Below are positions 16,984-25,332 of a DNA stretch of 64,000 nt, in pieces. A program made the position numbers and the translations under genes. The notes below the pieces were generated by a model. It was not told the origin of the DNA. It worked only from the letters and a program-made list of their open reading frames with translations, and searched no databases. The stretch's first letter is position 1. Every line of letters starts with the position of its first letter. The stretch is from assembly GCA_048500275.1 (NCBI GenBank), contig JASNYI010000003.1:1364001-1428000 (forward strand), in the 5' to 3' direction. This stretch comes from UBA5066 sp048500275. GTDB taxonomy: Bacteria; Acidobacteriota; Thermoanaerobaculia; UBA5066.

Positions 16984-18111
16984 GGCCGGCAGGTCCGAAG
17001 GGGTGCAGACCCGCACCTCGAGGCCGTCGTAGTCCCGCGTGAACGCCGGAACCCCGGAGGGGGTGACGAGGAAGTTCCGGCCCTTCGGGTGGATCTTGCG
17101 GAGGGCGGCGAGGCCCCGGCTCTCGAACGCCTCGGGGCTCCACTTGCACTCCACCGCGTCGACCCGGTCGCGGCCGCGGGGCAGGACGAAGTCCACCTCG
17201 CGCCCGCTCCGGTCCCGCCAGTAGCGGACGGGGGTGTCCGGCGAGTGAGCCTGCAGGTGCTCGAGGACGAGGTGCTCCCAGAGAAGGCCCAGGTCTTCCG
17301 GGCGGAGCGGATCCCAGCCACGGACGAAGCTCACGAAGCCGGTGTCGAAGCCGTAGGCCTTCGGCATCCGGAGGATCTCGCCCTGTCCCCCGCCGTGGAA
17401 GGGACGGACGAGGGTGACGGCGTTCGTGACCTCCATAGCGTCGAGGTGACTCTGGACGGTCTGGCGCGCCAGCCCGAGAGCTGCCGCCGCCCGGGCGACC
17501 TCGAGCTGGCCCCCGCTCTGGCGCAGGACGTACTCGAGGAGCGCGTTGAACCGGTTGACGTCGCGGAAGCCGAAGAGGCGCTGGATGTCGCGGGCGAAGA
17601 ACGAGTCGAGCCACTCGCGATAGAGCGAAGGGCTCTTGGACTCCGCCAGGAGCGCGGCCGGGAGACCGCCGTGAAAGAGGCGCTTCTGGAGCGTCGCGTC
17701 GAACGCTTCGAGCTCGTCCCAGAGGACGGGCACGAGGCGGATGCTCCGCTTGCGCCCCGTGAGCGTGTCGCGGAACTTCCGGCTGGCGGCCAGGGTCGAC
17801 GAGCCCGTCGCGAGGATCCGGAGGTCGGGGAAGAGATCCGCGCCGATCTTGAGGACACGGGTGGGATCCGAGAGCTGGTGGATCTCGTCGAAGACGACGA
17901 CGGGCTTGCCGGCGGACCGGAAGAAGACCGCGGGGTCGCGGACCATCTCCTCGGCGATGGGGAGATCGCAGTTGACGTAGAGCGTCCGATCGGCCCCGAG
18001 GCTCCCGGCGAGCGTCGTCTTCCCGCAGCGGCGAACCCCGCACAGCCACGCGATGGGGGCTTCCTTCCAGGCGGCTTCGATCCGCGAGAGCCAGAACGGG
18101 CGAGCGATCAC
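16981..18111 (-). CDS. AAA ATPase with DUF4143 domain
   Basis: 376 residues. Walker A GVRRCGKTT at residues 25-33, Walker B VVVFDEIHQ at 71-79, sensor region RILATGSSTLAASR, then a winged-helix segment (ALGLARQTVQSHLDAME) and the C-terminal DUF4143 part with a PD-(D/E)XK-like core (REVDFVLPRGRDRVDAVECK). Such single-gene ATPases are widespread in prokaryotes, often mobile, and their substrate is unknown. The start is a GTG eight bases downstream of a promoter-like -10 box, so the message may be leaderless. The 3' end overlaps the decayed metK paralogue. Confidence 0.9.
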   Translation of the reverse strand: MIARPFWLSRIEAAWKEAPIAWLCGVRRCGKTTLAGSLGADRTLYVNCDLPIAEEMVRDPAVFFRSAGKPVVVFDEIHQLSDPTRVLKIGADLFPDLRILATGSSTLAASRKFRDTLTGRKRSIRLVPVLWDELEAFDATLQKRLFHGGLPAALLAESKSPSLYREWLDSFFARDIQRLFGFRDVNRFNALLEYVLRQSGGQLEVARAAAALGLARQTVQSHLDAMEVTNAVTLVRPFHGGGQGEILRMPKAYGFDTGFVSFVRGWDPLRPEDLGLLWEHLVLEHLQAHSPDTPVRYWRDRSGREVDFVLPRGRDRVDAVECKWSPEAFESRGLAALRKIHPKGRNFLVTPSGVPAFTRDYDGLEVRVCTPSDLPA

Positions 18112-18119
18112 GGAACCGT

Positions 18120-18148
18120 AATTTACACTTCGCGACGCGATTTGTAAA
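18120..18148 (-). promoter_or_regulatory. Promoter of the DUF4143 ATPase
   Basis: On the minus strand TTTACA (18,148-18,143) and TAAATT (18,125-18,120) are separated by exactly 17 bases. The -10 box ends eight bases before the GTG start, so transcription would begin at or beside the start codon. The outer parts also form an inverted repeat (TTTAC ... GTAAA) around GCGTCGCG, which could be an operator. Confidence 0.5.
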
Positions 18149-18172
18149 GTACGGAGACGTTTCGAGAACGTA

Positions 18173-18922
18173 TCAGAACCGGAAGGAGATTCCCCCGACC
18201 GCGTAGGCGAACCAGGCGAAGCTGTAGACCTCGTCGTTGTCGGCGCCCCCCTCGAGGGTGCGGGCTCCGACGAAGAGGTCGACCTTCGGGGAGACCTTCG
18301 CCTCGAGGCGCAGGGCGACGTCCTCCGCGCGGCCCTGGCTCGCGGCGGCGGCGTCGACGTCGAGGTCGAGCGCGAGGGCGTCGGTCATCTGCCAGCGGAC
18401 GCCGCCGTAGAGGAGCGGGACGAAGCCGGTGTTCGTCTTCGCGCTCGAGAGGCCCGAGCCCTCGAGCTCGATCCTCGCGTCGCGGATCTTCGCGGTGACG
18501 CCGGCCCGGAAGGAGACGGGGCCGGAGCTCTTGAACCGCCAGACCCAGGAGAGGCGGTAGGAGTCGAAGACGTAGTCGACGTCGAGGGGCCGGCCGGCGG
18601 GGAAGAGGGTTCCGTTGAACTCGACGTCGGTGTCGGGCGTGAGGGTCGCCTTCGTCCGGAGAGGGGCGGCGAGGAGGCGGAGCGACGTGCGCTTCGAGAC
18701 GTCGGCCCAGAGCGTTCCGCGGAAGGCGGCGAAGGGGCCCTGGTTCGCCTCGTCGATGGAGAGGCGGGTGCCCGTGTCGCCGGGGACGGCGAAGTCGTTG
18801 CGGAGCTGCCACGCGGCTCCCCCCTCGAGCTCGAGGCGGAAGCGGTCGTCGGCGAACGCCGGGGCCGCGAGGGCGAAGGCGGCGAGGATCGAAGAGGCGA
18901 GGAAAGCGCGGGTGCGGCTCAC
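18173..18922 (-). CDS. Secreted beta-barrel-like outer membrane protein
   Basis: 249 residues with a clear signal peptide (residues 1-24, cleavage after APAFA) and alternating hydrophobic/polar strands throughout, ending in YAVGGISFRF with the terminal phenylalanine expected for outer-membrane barrels. Strand-like stretches include FRLELEGGAAWQLRNDFAVP, TSLRLLAAPLRTKATLTPDT and RLEAKVSPKVDLFVGARTLE. No named family is recognised and it has no evident operon partner. It reads away from the hydrolase gene with 71 bases between the starts, so both promoters must share that gap. Confidence 0.75.
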   Translation of the reverse strand: MSRTRAFLASSILAAFALAAPAFADDRFRLELEGGAAWQLRNDFAVPGDTGTRLSIDEANQGPFAAFRGTLWADVSKRTSLRLLAAPLRTKATLTPDTDVEFNGTLFPAGRPLDVDYVFDSYRLSWVWRFKSSGPVSFRAGVTAKIRDARIELEGSGLSSAKTNTGFVPLLYGGVRWQMTDALALDLDVDAAAASQGRAEDVALRLEAKVSPKVDLFVGARTLEGGADNDEVYSFAWFAYAVGGISFRF

Positions 18923-18993
18923 GACCGCAATTCCGCCGGGCGAACGTTTCCGGATTTCGGGCGTGGGTCGGGCGCAGACTCGGGGCCGGACCG

Positions 18994-19791
18994 ATGCCTT
19001 ACGCCGACCGCGGGACTCACCGGCTCTGGTACGAGACGCTGGGGCGCGAGGGAGCTCCCCCGCTCCTCCTGGTAATGGGGATGAGCTTTTCGTCGCGGGC
19101 GTGGGGGCCGCTCGGGGAGACGCTGTCGGCGGATTTCCGCGTCGTCGTATTCGACAACCGCGGCGCCGGGGGGTCGGGCGCGCCGCTCCGGCCGTACGGG
19201 ATGGGCGACCTGGCCGACGACGCCGCGGCGGTGCTCGACGCGGCGGGGGTGGAGGTCGCGCACGCGTTCGGGATCTCGATGGGCGGGATGATCGCGCTCG
19301 AGCTGGCGCTCAGGCACCCGGCGCGGGTGAAGGCGATGGCCCTCGGCGGGACGTTCGCCGGGTGGCGGGAGAGCCGGAAGCCGTCGGCCCCGGTGGTGGG
19401 AGACCTCCTCGCCGGCACCGTCCTCTCGCGCCTGGGCTCGCACCGGCTCATCGCCCGCGCCCTCGTGGCGGACGGGACCCGGGAGACGGACTTCGCGCGT
19501 TTCGCGGCGTGGATCGAGAACGCCGGCCGGGTGAGGCCGCACGTCCTCGCGCAGCAGCTGGCCGCGGTGACGGGCCACGACGCGGCGTCGCGGCTGGGCG
19601 AGATCCGCGTCCCGACGCTGGTGCTGGCCGGCGCGGAAGACCGGCTCGTCCCGGTGGAGAACTCGCGGCGGATCGCGGAGGCGATCCCCGGCGCCCGGCT
19701 GGTCCTCCTGCCCGGCGCGGGGCACTGCTTCCCCTTCGAGCGGTTCGAGGCGACGGTGCGGGAGCTGACGGACTTCTTCCGCTCCTGCTGA
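18994..19791 (+). CDS. Alpha/beta hydrolase
   Basis: 265 residues, complete alpha/beta-hydrolase fold. The nucleophile elbow is GISMGG at residues 93-98 (Ser95); the likely acid is Asp216 in AGAEDRLVP and the base His244 in GAGHCFPFE. The oxyanion region is LLLVMGMSFSSRAWG and DNRGAGGS follows strand 4. Length and motifs fit the 3-oxoadipate enol-lactonase/carboxylesterase branch, but the substrate cannot be named from sequence. A palindromic intergenic element follows 14 bases after the stop. Confidence 0.88.
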   Translation: MPYADRGTHRLWYETLGREGAPPLLLVMGMSFSSRAWGPLGETLSADFRVVVFDNRGAGGSGAPLRPYGMGDLADDAAAVLDAAGVEVAHAFGISMGGMIALELALRHPARVKAMALGGTFAGWRESRKPSAPVVGDLLAGTVLSRLGSHRLIARALVADGTRETDFARFAAWIENAGRVRPHVLAQQLAAVTGHDAASRLGEIRVPTLVLAGAEDRLVPVENSRRIAEAIPGARLVLLPGAGHCFPFERFEATVRELTDFFRSC

Positions 19792-19805
19792 AGCACGGGG
19801 AGAGG

Positions 19806-19863
19806 GGATGGGGGTCAGTTCCGTCTTCCGGTTCTCACCGGAAAACGGAGCTGACCCCCATCC
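19806..19863. repeat. Palindromic intergenic element 1 (GGGGGTCAG family)
   Basis: Two 27-base arms (19,806-19,832 and 19,837-19,863) are complementary except for two positions, with a four-base TCTC loop. The ends GGATGGGGGTCAG resemble the GGGGTCAG ends of the elements at 45,348 and 51,177. It lies between co-directional genes and could form a transcript hairpin. The following CCCCATCC run is simple-sequence extension. Confidence 0.8.
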
Positions 19864-19936
19864 CTCCCCCTCCCCATCCCCATCCCCATCCCCGGCGGGG
19901 GCGTGCTACGTTCCCGGGAAATCGGAGGGCTTCGGG

Positions 19937-20482
19937 ATGGACGGTCGGTTCGACCTCGCGGTCGTCGGCGCGGGAGTGGTGGCGTACGGCGTGGCCGTCG
20001 TGACGGCGGCTTTGCTGGTGTTCCTCGTCTTTCGCGCGAACGCGTTCATTACGCGGGAGGTGGACGAGGAGGGGCTCCTCCGGGGCGGGCACCGCTCCAT
20101 CGCCATCTCGCTGGGCGCGATCCTCCTCAGCCAGGCGGTGCTCCTTCGACACGCCGTGCACCCGGTGATGGTGATGGTGCGCGAGCTGTTCCTCGAGCCG
20201 CCGACGCTCGTCGAGGCGCTGGTGACGGCGGCGCGCTGCGCCGGGGTCGTCTCGCTCCTGACGGTCGTCGCGTTCGGCTCGACGGCGCTCGCGGCGTTCC
20301 TCTTCACGCGTATGACGCGCGGCCTCGACGAGCACGCCGAGATCCACCGCGACAACGTGGCGGTGGCGATCTTCCACGCGTTCGTCCTGCTCGCGATCAC
20401 GGCCGTCCTGAACGAAGGGATGGAGGACCTCTCCCGGTCGCTCGTCCCCTTCGGCGGGCGCGGCGTCCTGACGCTGCCTTGA
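19937..20482 (+). CDS. DUF350-like membrane protein
   Basis: 181 residues, ATG with GGAGGG seven bases upstream. Four to five membrane helices are visible: VAYGVAVVTAALLVFLVF, SIAISLGAILLSQAVLL, VVSLLTVVAFGSTALAAF and FHAFVLLAITAVL. Two internal halves, each with a RxxHRSIAIS / HRDNVAVAIF motif, match the repeated layout of DUF350 proteins. Their role is unknown, though they are found near spermidine-synthase-like or membrane-stress genes. The stop overlaps the next gene's TTG by four bases, so the two products are made together. Confidence 0.7.
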   Translation: MDGRFDLAVVGAGVVAYGVAVVTAALLVFLVFRANAFITREVDEEGLLRGGHRSIAISLGAILLSQAVLLRHAVHPVMVMVRELFLEPPTLVEALVTAARCAGVVSLLTVVAFGSTALAAFLFTRMTRGLDEHAEIHRDNVAVAIFHAFVLLAITAVLNEGMEDLSRSLVPFGGRGVLTLP

Positions 20483-21594
20483 GCGGCCGCCCCTCGCGTC
20501 CGGGCCGCGGCTGCGGCTGCCTGGCCGGGCTCGGCGTCCTCGCCCTGGCGTGGGTGGTGACGGGGGGGCTCGCCTTCCTCGACTTTCCGTTCGGACGCGG
20601 AGGGGACGGAACGGGCGAGAGCCGTCCCGGCCAGGAGGAGGCCGCCGCCCCGCCGGAGACGCTGCCCGAGACGTTCAGGAGGAACCCGGGGGCGCTCCGC
20701 GAGTTTGCTCGCCAGGAGGCGGGGCCGCGCTGGCGGCTCAGCTTCGGGTTCGTCGACTACCACGGGCGCACGCACCGCGTCGCCTGCAACGTCGACCGCG
20801 CCGCGCACGCCGCCGAGAAGGCGGGGTTCGGGTACGCGCCGGAGGCCCTCGAGGCCGAGCTGAACGGCGAGCTCGCGCGGCTCCTCGACGCCGAGATGGC
20901 CGTCCGGCGCATCGGGCCCTACTTCCAGATCGCCTTCGAGGGAATGGGCGGGTACAAGTGGTCCTGGAAGGTTCCCGGGAGCCTCGAGGAAGCGGAGCGC
21001 GTGAGGGCGCGCGCGGCCATCGACGACCTCGTCTCGTGGATCGAGAGCGAGCTGCCCGCCCGCGACCAGTCCATCCGCCAGGCGATCTACGCCCGCCACG
21101 GGCTGAAGCTCCGGGAGAGGAACCTGAGCATCGACTACGAGAGGCTGATCGCGGACGGGACCGGGCCCCTGTCGGACTGCTTCCACGCGCTCTACGAGGC
21201 GGGCCGGGGCTCCTCGGTGCGGCAGTACATGGGGCTCCTCCTCGCGTTCCTGCAGGAGCTCGACTACGAGATACCGCCCGACGAGGACGCCGGCCGGAAG
21301 ACGCTCGGGCTTCGTGTGCCGACGGACGTCCTCGTCTCGGGAAAGGGCGACTGCGATTCCAAGTCGGTCGCGTTCGCGTCGATGTGGCGTCGGTTCCCGA
21401 CGAGCCTCGTCTTCATCCTCGTCCCGGGGCACGCGCTCGTCGGCGTGGAGGCGCAGGTCTACCCGGACGAGGAGTCGGTGCGAGTGGGGAACCGCAGCTA
21501 CGTCCTCTGCGAGGTGGCCGGCCCCGCCAAGATCCCTCCCGGCGGCAGTTCGATCTCCGGGAGCTTCGAGTACCTCCTGATCGAGCCGCTGTGA
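20479..21594 (+). CDS. Transglutaminase-like membrane-anchored protein
   Basis: 371 residues from a TTG start that overlaps the DUF350 stop (TTGA). Residues 11-36 form a membrane anchor (CGCLAGLGVLALAWVVTGGL). The C-terminal half looks like a papain/transglutaminase fold: Cys292 in GKGDCDSKSVAFASMW and His318 in LVPGHALVGVEA, spaced as in the transglutaminase core, with a possible Asp/Asn further on. The middle contains conserved-looking SDCFHALYEAGRGSSVRQYM. I infer a periplasmic peptidase or amidase-like activity. Pairing with DUF350 suggests a membrane-linked function; the substrate is unknown. Confidence 0.72.
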   Translation: MSGRPSRPGRGCGCLAGLGVLALAWVVTGGLAFLDFPFGRGGDGTGESRPGQEEAAAPPETLPETFRRNPGALREFARQEAGPRWRLSFGFVDYHGRTHRVACNVDRAAHAAEKAGFGYAPEALEAELNGELARLLDAEMAVRRIGPYFQIAFEGMGGYKWSWKVPGSLEEAERVRARAAIDDLVSWIESELPARDQSIRQAIYARHGLKLRERNLSIDYERLIADGTGPLSDCFHALYEAGRGSSVRQYMGLLLAFLQELDYEIPPDEDAGRKTLGLRVPTDVLVSGKGDCDSKSVAFASMWRRFPTSLVFILVPGHALVGVEAQVYPDEESVRVGNRSYVLCEVAGPAKIPPGGSSISGSFEYLLIEPL

Positions 21595-21683
21595 CCGCGT
21601 CCGGTCCCCGTCCCGAGACACCGTCGCGGGCCCTCTGCTACCATCCCCGCGCGCGGCGCGGCCGCGCGGTTCTTTGAGCAACT

Positions 21684-21707
21684 GGCAGCCCTGCGCTTCG
21701 GGCTGCC
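21684..21707 (+). other. Hairpin at the start of the metK leader
   Basis: GGCAGCCC (21,684-21,691) and GGGCTGCC (21,700-21,707) form a perfect 8-bp stem with an 8-base loop, immediately before the aptamer-like segment. It may end the upstream transcript or be part of the leader fold. Confidence 0.5.
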
Positions 21708-21708
21708 G

Positions 21709-21812
21709 GCATGAAGAGTGGCGGAGAGAGCACCGGCTCGACGACCCGCCCGCCAGACCGTAGTCCCTGCGGTGGCAACGCCGGCCCGGTCCGAGAGGAT
21801 CGGGGGCCATGC
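21709..21812 (+). promoter_or_regulatory. Candidate SAM riboswitch (SAM-I-like variant) upstream of metK
   Basis: A 104-nt segment is closed by GCATG (21,709-21,713) and CATGC (21,808-21,812). Directly after the 5' strand comes GAAGAGTGGCGGAGAGA, close to the SAM-I (S-box) opening AAGAGNGGNGGAGGGA. Then CGGCTCGACGACCCGCC occupies the place of the P3 strands, and GGTGGCAACGCCGGCCCG that of GGTGCCAATTCC. The invariant GGCAACC is altered, so this would be a divergent member or another SAM-clan fold. Position in front of metK, 178 bases before its ATG, fits feedback by the product SAM. Downstream GATCGAGG/CCCCGATC (about 21,816-21,878) can form a further stem that may be the expression platform. 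Confidence 0.5.
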
Positions 21813-21990
21813 GCGATCGAGGCGAGACCCACTTCGGCGAAAGGACGCTCCTGAACGCTCCCGTCACGTCCCCCGATCCGAACACCTTCCGGTGCCTGGG
21901 TGAGGCAACCCGGCGCGCCGCGGCGCGTTTCGCGGCTCCTCCCTCCCGCGCGCCCGAACAGACCGCAACGCCCTTCGAAAGGAGTCACGC

Positions 21991-23118
21991 ATGAGCACCG
22001 AGAACCTCGATTTCCTCCTCACCTCCGAGTCCGTCACCGAGGGCCACCCCGACAAGGTCTGCGACCTGATCGCCGACGCGATCCTGGACGCGAACATCGG
22101 GCCCGACGAGAACGCCCGCGTCGCGTGCGAGGTCCTCTGCAAGAAGGACCGCGTCGTCCTCGCCGGCGAGATCACCTCGAAGGCCGGCCTGAAGAGGGCC
22201 GACTACGAGGAGATCGTCCGCGCGACGATCGACGGGATCGGCTACACCGACCCCGCCGAGCCGTTCCACGCCAAGGGGGTGAAGGTCCTCAACTTCCTCA
22301 CCCGCCAGTCGCGGGAGATCGGCGGCGCCGTGAAGAAGGCGACCGACGCGAAGAAGAGGGACCAGGGCGCCGGCGACCAGGGAATCATGTTCGGCTACGC
22401 GACGACGGAGACGCCCGAGCTCCTGCCGCTGCCGATCGTCCTCGCCCACCGCCTCACGCGCGGCCTCGCCGAGGCCCGGCGCAACTTCGTGCCGTGGCTG
22501 AGGCCCGACGGCAAGTCGCAGGTGACCGTCCGCTACGAGGGGGGCGTCCCGAAGCAGGTCGAGTCGGTCCTCATCTCGACGCAGCACTCGCCCGAAGTGA
22601 CGCGCGAGGAGATCGCCGCCTGGGTCGAGAAGGACCTCGCGCCGAAGGCGCTGGACGGCTGGATGCGCGACGGCATCCGCTTCATCGCGAACCCCTCGGG
22701 CTCCTTCGTCCTCGGCGGGCCGACCGCCGACGCGGGCGTGACGGGGCGGAAGATCATCGTCGACAGCTACGGCGGCGCGGCCCGGCACGGCGGCGGCGCC
22801 TGGAGCGGCAAGGACCCCTCGAAGGTCGACCGGAGCGGGGCCTACTTCTGCCGCTGGGCCGCCCGGCAGGTCGTCAAGCAGGGGCTCGCGCAGCGCGCCG
22901 AGATCCAGGTCTCGTACGCGATCGGCGAGGCGAGGCCGATGTCGGTGACGGTGGAGACCTTCGGCACGGGCGACGCGAAGGCCGCCGCGGCCCTCGTCGG
23001 CTCCTTCGACTTCCGCCCCGCCGCCATCAGCGAGCGGCTGAACCTCCGGCGCCCCATCTACCGCTCGACGACGAACTACGGGCACTTCGGAAAGCCCGAG
23101 CTCCCCTGGGAGCAGTGA
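21991..23118 (+). CDS. metK: S-adenosylmethionine synthetase
   Basis: 375 residues, the normal size. Makes SAM from methionine and ATP. All family signatures are present: VTEGHPDKVCDLIADAILDA near residue 16, the GAGDQGIMFGYA loop near 125, the P-loop-like GGPTADAGVTGRKIIVDSYG and GGGAWSGKD. The ATG follows GAAAGGAG at good spacing. It has a nearly 400-base leader (21,595-21,990) containing the aptamer-like structure described separately. It is the functional metK of the window, unlike the decayed paralogue at 16,431. The protein ends PELPWEQ and transcription may continue toward the MerR gene, though that gene has its own promoter. Confidence 0.97.
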   Translation: MSTENLDFLLTSESVTEGHPDKVCDLIADAILDANIGPDENARVACEVLCKKDRVVLAGEITSKAGLKRADYEEIVRATIDGIGYTDPAEPFHAKGVKVLNFLTRQSREIGGAVKKATDAKKRDQGAGDQGIMFGYATTETPELLPLPIVLAHRLTRGLAEARRNFVPWLRPDGKSQVTVRYEGGVPKQVESVLISTQHSPEVTREEIAAWVEKDLAPKALDGWMRDGIRFIANPSGSFVLGGPTADAGVTGRKIIVDSYGGAARHGGGAWSGKDPSKVDRSGAYFCRWAARQVVKQGLAQRAEIQVSYAIGEARPMSVTVETFGTGDAKAAAALVGSFDFRPAAISERLNLRRPIYRSTTNYGHFGKPELPWEQ

Positions 23119-23139
23119 CGCGCGGCTGAAGGAGCGACC

Positions 23140-23183
23140 GTCGCGACATTTATCTTGACAGTAGTCGCGACAGTCGCTATCGT
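23140..23183 (+). promoter_or_regulatory. MerR gene promoter with repeated GTCGCGAC boxes
   Basis: TTGACA (23,155-23,160) and TATCGT (23,178-23,183) are 17 bases apart. The palindrome GTCGCGAC occurs at 23,140-23,147 and again inside the spacer at 23,164-23,171, an arrangement suited to autoregulation. The -10 box ends six bases before the ATG and there is no Shine-Dalgarno sequence, so the transcript is probably leaderless. Confidence 0.6.
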
Positions 23184-23189
23184 TCCCGC

Positions 23190-23684
23190 ATGGCCGATCC
23201 CGACCTCCCCCGCTTCGACCTCGACGAGCTGGGGAGGAAGGCCGGCCTGCCGCCGCGGACCATCCGCTACTACATCTCGGAAGGCCTCGTTCCTTCGCCC
23301 GTGCGGCGCGGGCCGGCCTCGTACTACCGGGAAGACCACCTCAACCGGCTGCTCCTGATCCGCAAGTACCAGGCCGAGGGGCTCCCGCTCGACCTCATCC
23401 GGCGCCGCCTCTCGCGGCTCGGGGTGAAGGGCGCACAGGAGGAGGCCGGGCGGCACGGCGCGGAGGAAGCGCCGGCAGCCTCGAACCCCGCCCTCGACTA
23501 CATCCGCTCGCTGAGGGGCGAGGGCCCGCGCGCGGCCGCCGTCGCGGCGCACCCCGTCGACTTCTGGGTGCGGACCCGGCTCTCCCCCGACGTGGAGCTG
23601 AACGTGAAGGAGCCTCTCGACGCCGAGCGCCGGCGCCGTGTCGAGAGGCTGATCGACGAGGCCCGGAAGATCCTGAACGAGTAG
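23190..23684 (+). CDS. MerR family transcriptional regulator
   Basis: 164 residues. The N-terminal 75 residues are a MerR winged helix: FDLDELGRKAGLPPRTIRYY, ISEGLVPSPVRRGPASYYRE, and DHLNRLLLIRKYQAEGLPLD as the start of the dimer helix. The rest is an unfamiliar effector region without the cysteines of metal sensors. Ending WVRTRLSPDVELNVKEPLDA suggests a small-domain C-terminus. It probably controls itself and the following VWA gene; its stop (23,682-23,684) lies within the first codons of the open VWA frame. No Shine-Dalgarno is seen; a promoter sits directly in front of the ATG. Confidence 0.87.
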   Translation: MADPDLPRFDLDELGRKAGLPPRTIRYYISEGLVPSPVRRGPASYYREDHLNRLLLIRKYQAEGLPLDLIRRRLSRLGVKGAQEEAGRHGAEEAPAASNPALDYIRSLRGEGPRAAAVAAHPVDFWVRTRLSPDVELNVKEPLDAERRRRVERLIDEARKILNE

Positions 23685-25251
23685 GCGGGCCGGCCGCCCG
23701 CTCGAGCTCGCGAAGAAGGGGGCCGCGCTCGCCCTCGATCTCCTCAGGGACGGGGACCGCTTCGGGATCGTCGCCTACGACGACCGGGTCCTCGTCGTCT
23801 TCCCGTCCACGGGGGCGAACACGAAGTCGGTGGCGGAGGCGCGCAACCTTCTCGCCGCCGTCGACCCCGGCGGCTCGACGGACCTCCACGGCGGATGGCT
23901 CCAGGGGTGCGAGGAGGTGGCGCGGGGAATGACCCCCGAGGCCGAGTCGCGCTGCCTCCTCCTGACCGACGGCCTCGCGAACCACGGCGTGACCGACTCC
24001 GCGGAGATTGCGCACCACGCGGGCGACCTGCGCGCCCGCGGCATCGCGACCTCGACCTTCGGCCTCGGCGATGGCTTCGACGAGGTGCTGCTCCAGAGGA
24101 TGTCGGACGCGGGCGGCGGGAGCGCCTACTGGGTGCGGGAGCCGGAGCAGGTCGGCCCCGCGATGGAAGCCGAGCTGGGCGACTCGCTCGAGGTCGTCGC
24201 CCGCGACGTGGCGCTCGTCGTCGAGGGCTACGGGATCGAGGAGGTCCTCGTCCCCGGCGTCGGGCGGCTCGAGAAGGGGGCCGACGGGCGCTTCCGGCGG
24301 CGGCTCGGGAGCCTCTCGGCAGGCCAGCTCCGCTCCGAGGCGCTTCACCTCCGCCTGCGGCGGCGGCTCCCCGGCCGAGAGAGCGCCGCGAAGGTCTGGC
24401 TGGAGGACGCGGGGGGCGCCCTGCCGCGAGAGGAGCACGAGGTCTCCTTCACGTTCCGGCCGCGAGCCGAGGCGGGGGCGGCCCCGCTTGACGCCGACGT
24501 CGTCGTGGCGACGCGCACGGCCTTCGTCCACGGCCTCGTCCTCGAGGCGCTGAAGCCCGGGTACCGCGAGGAGACCGCGGAGAGCATCCGCAGGATCGAC
24601 CGGGAGACCGCGCGCCTCGCCCGCCTCGCGGAACGTGTCCCCGCCCTGGCTCCGGTCCTCGACGACCTCAGGGACGCCGCCGAGAAGCTCGCCGACCACA
24701 GCTTCCTCCTCGACGCCGGGCGGGCCAAGGAAGCCTACTTCCGCGCCAACTACGCCCTCCGGGGGCGCGACGCGGCCGGGCGCGCCCGGAAGGGCTCGGG
24801 CGGCTTCGCCCTCGACGTCGTCCTCCACGGCGACGGCTTCGACCTCGCGGGCGCCTGCGCCCTCCTCGACGCGCGGTTCCGCGCGGCGGCGCGCGGACGG
24901 TTCCCGGTGTGCATCCGCCACGGGGAGGGCCTCCCCGCGAGCGGCGACGCCGCCGAGCCGCTCCCGGAGCGAGAGCAGTGGCGGCTCCTCGCCTACGAGA
25001 CCGTCCTCCACGGCCTGCGGGCCGCCCGGGCGGCGTGGGACCCGGACGCGCTGATGCACGGCGAGACCCGCGGCTGCGTCTTCGACCTCTGCGAGGTCCG
25101 CTCCGACCTCGACGTGAAGCTCCACGCCGCGAGTCTCTGCGGGCCGTGCCGCGAGCGCCTCCGCCGTTCCCGGGTCGACACCGGCCTCGTCGACGCGCTC
25201 CTGTCCGTCGTGCGCGACCTGACGGCCGCGGCGGCGGTGAAGGCGAACTGA
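23677..25251 (+). pseudogene. VWA domain protein lacking its N-terminus
   Basis: The open frame begins only after a stop at 23,674-23,676 and reads directly into the middle of a von Willebrand A domain: GRPLELAKKGAALALDLLRD, GDRFGIVAYDD, STDLHGGWLQGCEEVARGM and CLLLTDGLANHGVTD. The preceding strand with the DxSxS MIDAS motif, and any signal or VIT region, are missing. The remaining 500 residues continue without interruption to CGPCRERLRRSRVDTGLVDA. Either a deletion removed the start, or translation begins inside (a GTG near 23,770 or an ATG near 23,896). Metal binding would be impaired. MerR plus VWA may have been an operon. Confidence 0.65.
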
Positions 25252-25284
25252 GGGCGAGGAGCCGCGTTCCGCGCGTGCGCGCTT

Positions 25285-25310
25285 CGGGCGCGCCCTCTCG
25301 GGCGCGCCCG
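25285..25310. terminator. Bidirectional hairpin between converging genes
   Basis: CGGGCGCGCCC (25,285-25,295) pairs with GGGCGCGCCCG (25,300-25,310) around a TCTC loop. It sits between the VWA gene end and the end of the minus-strand gene at 25,333. There is no T-run, so termination is only suggested. Confidence 0.35.
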
Positions 25311-25332
25311 GGTTCCGCTTGCGCTCGCCGTC

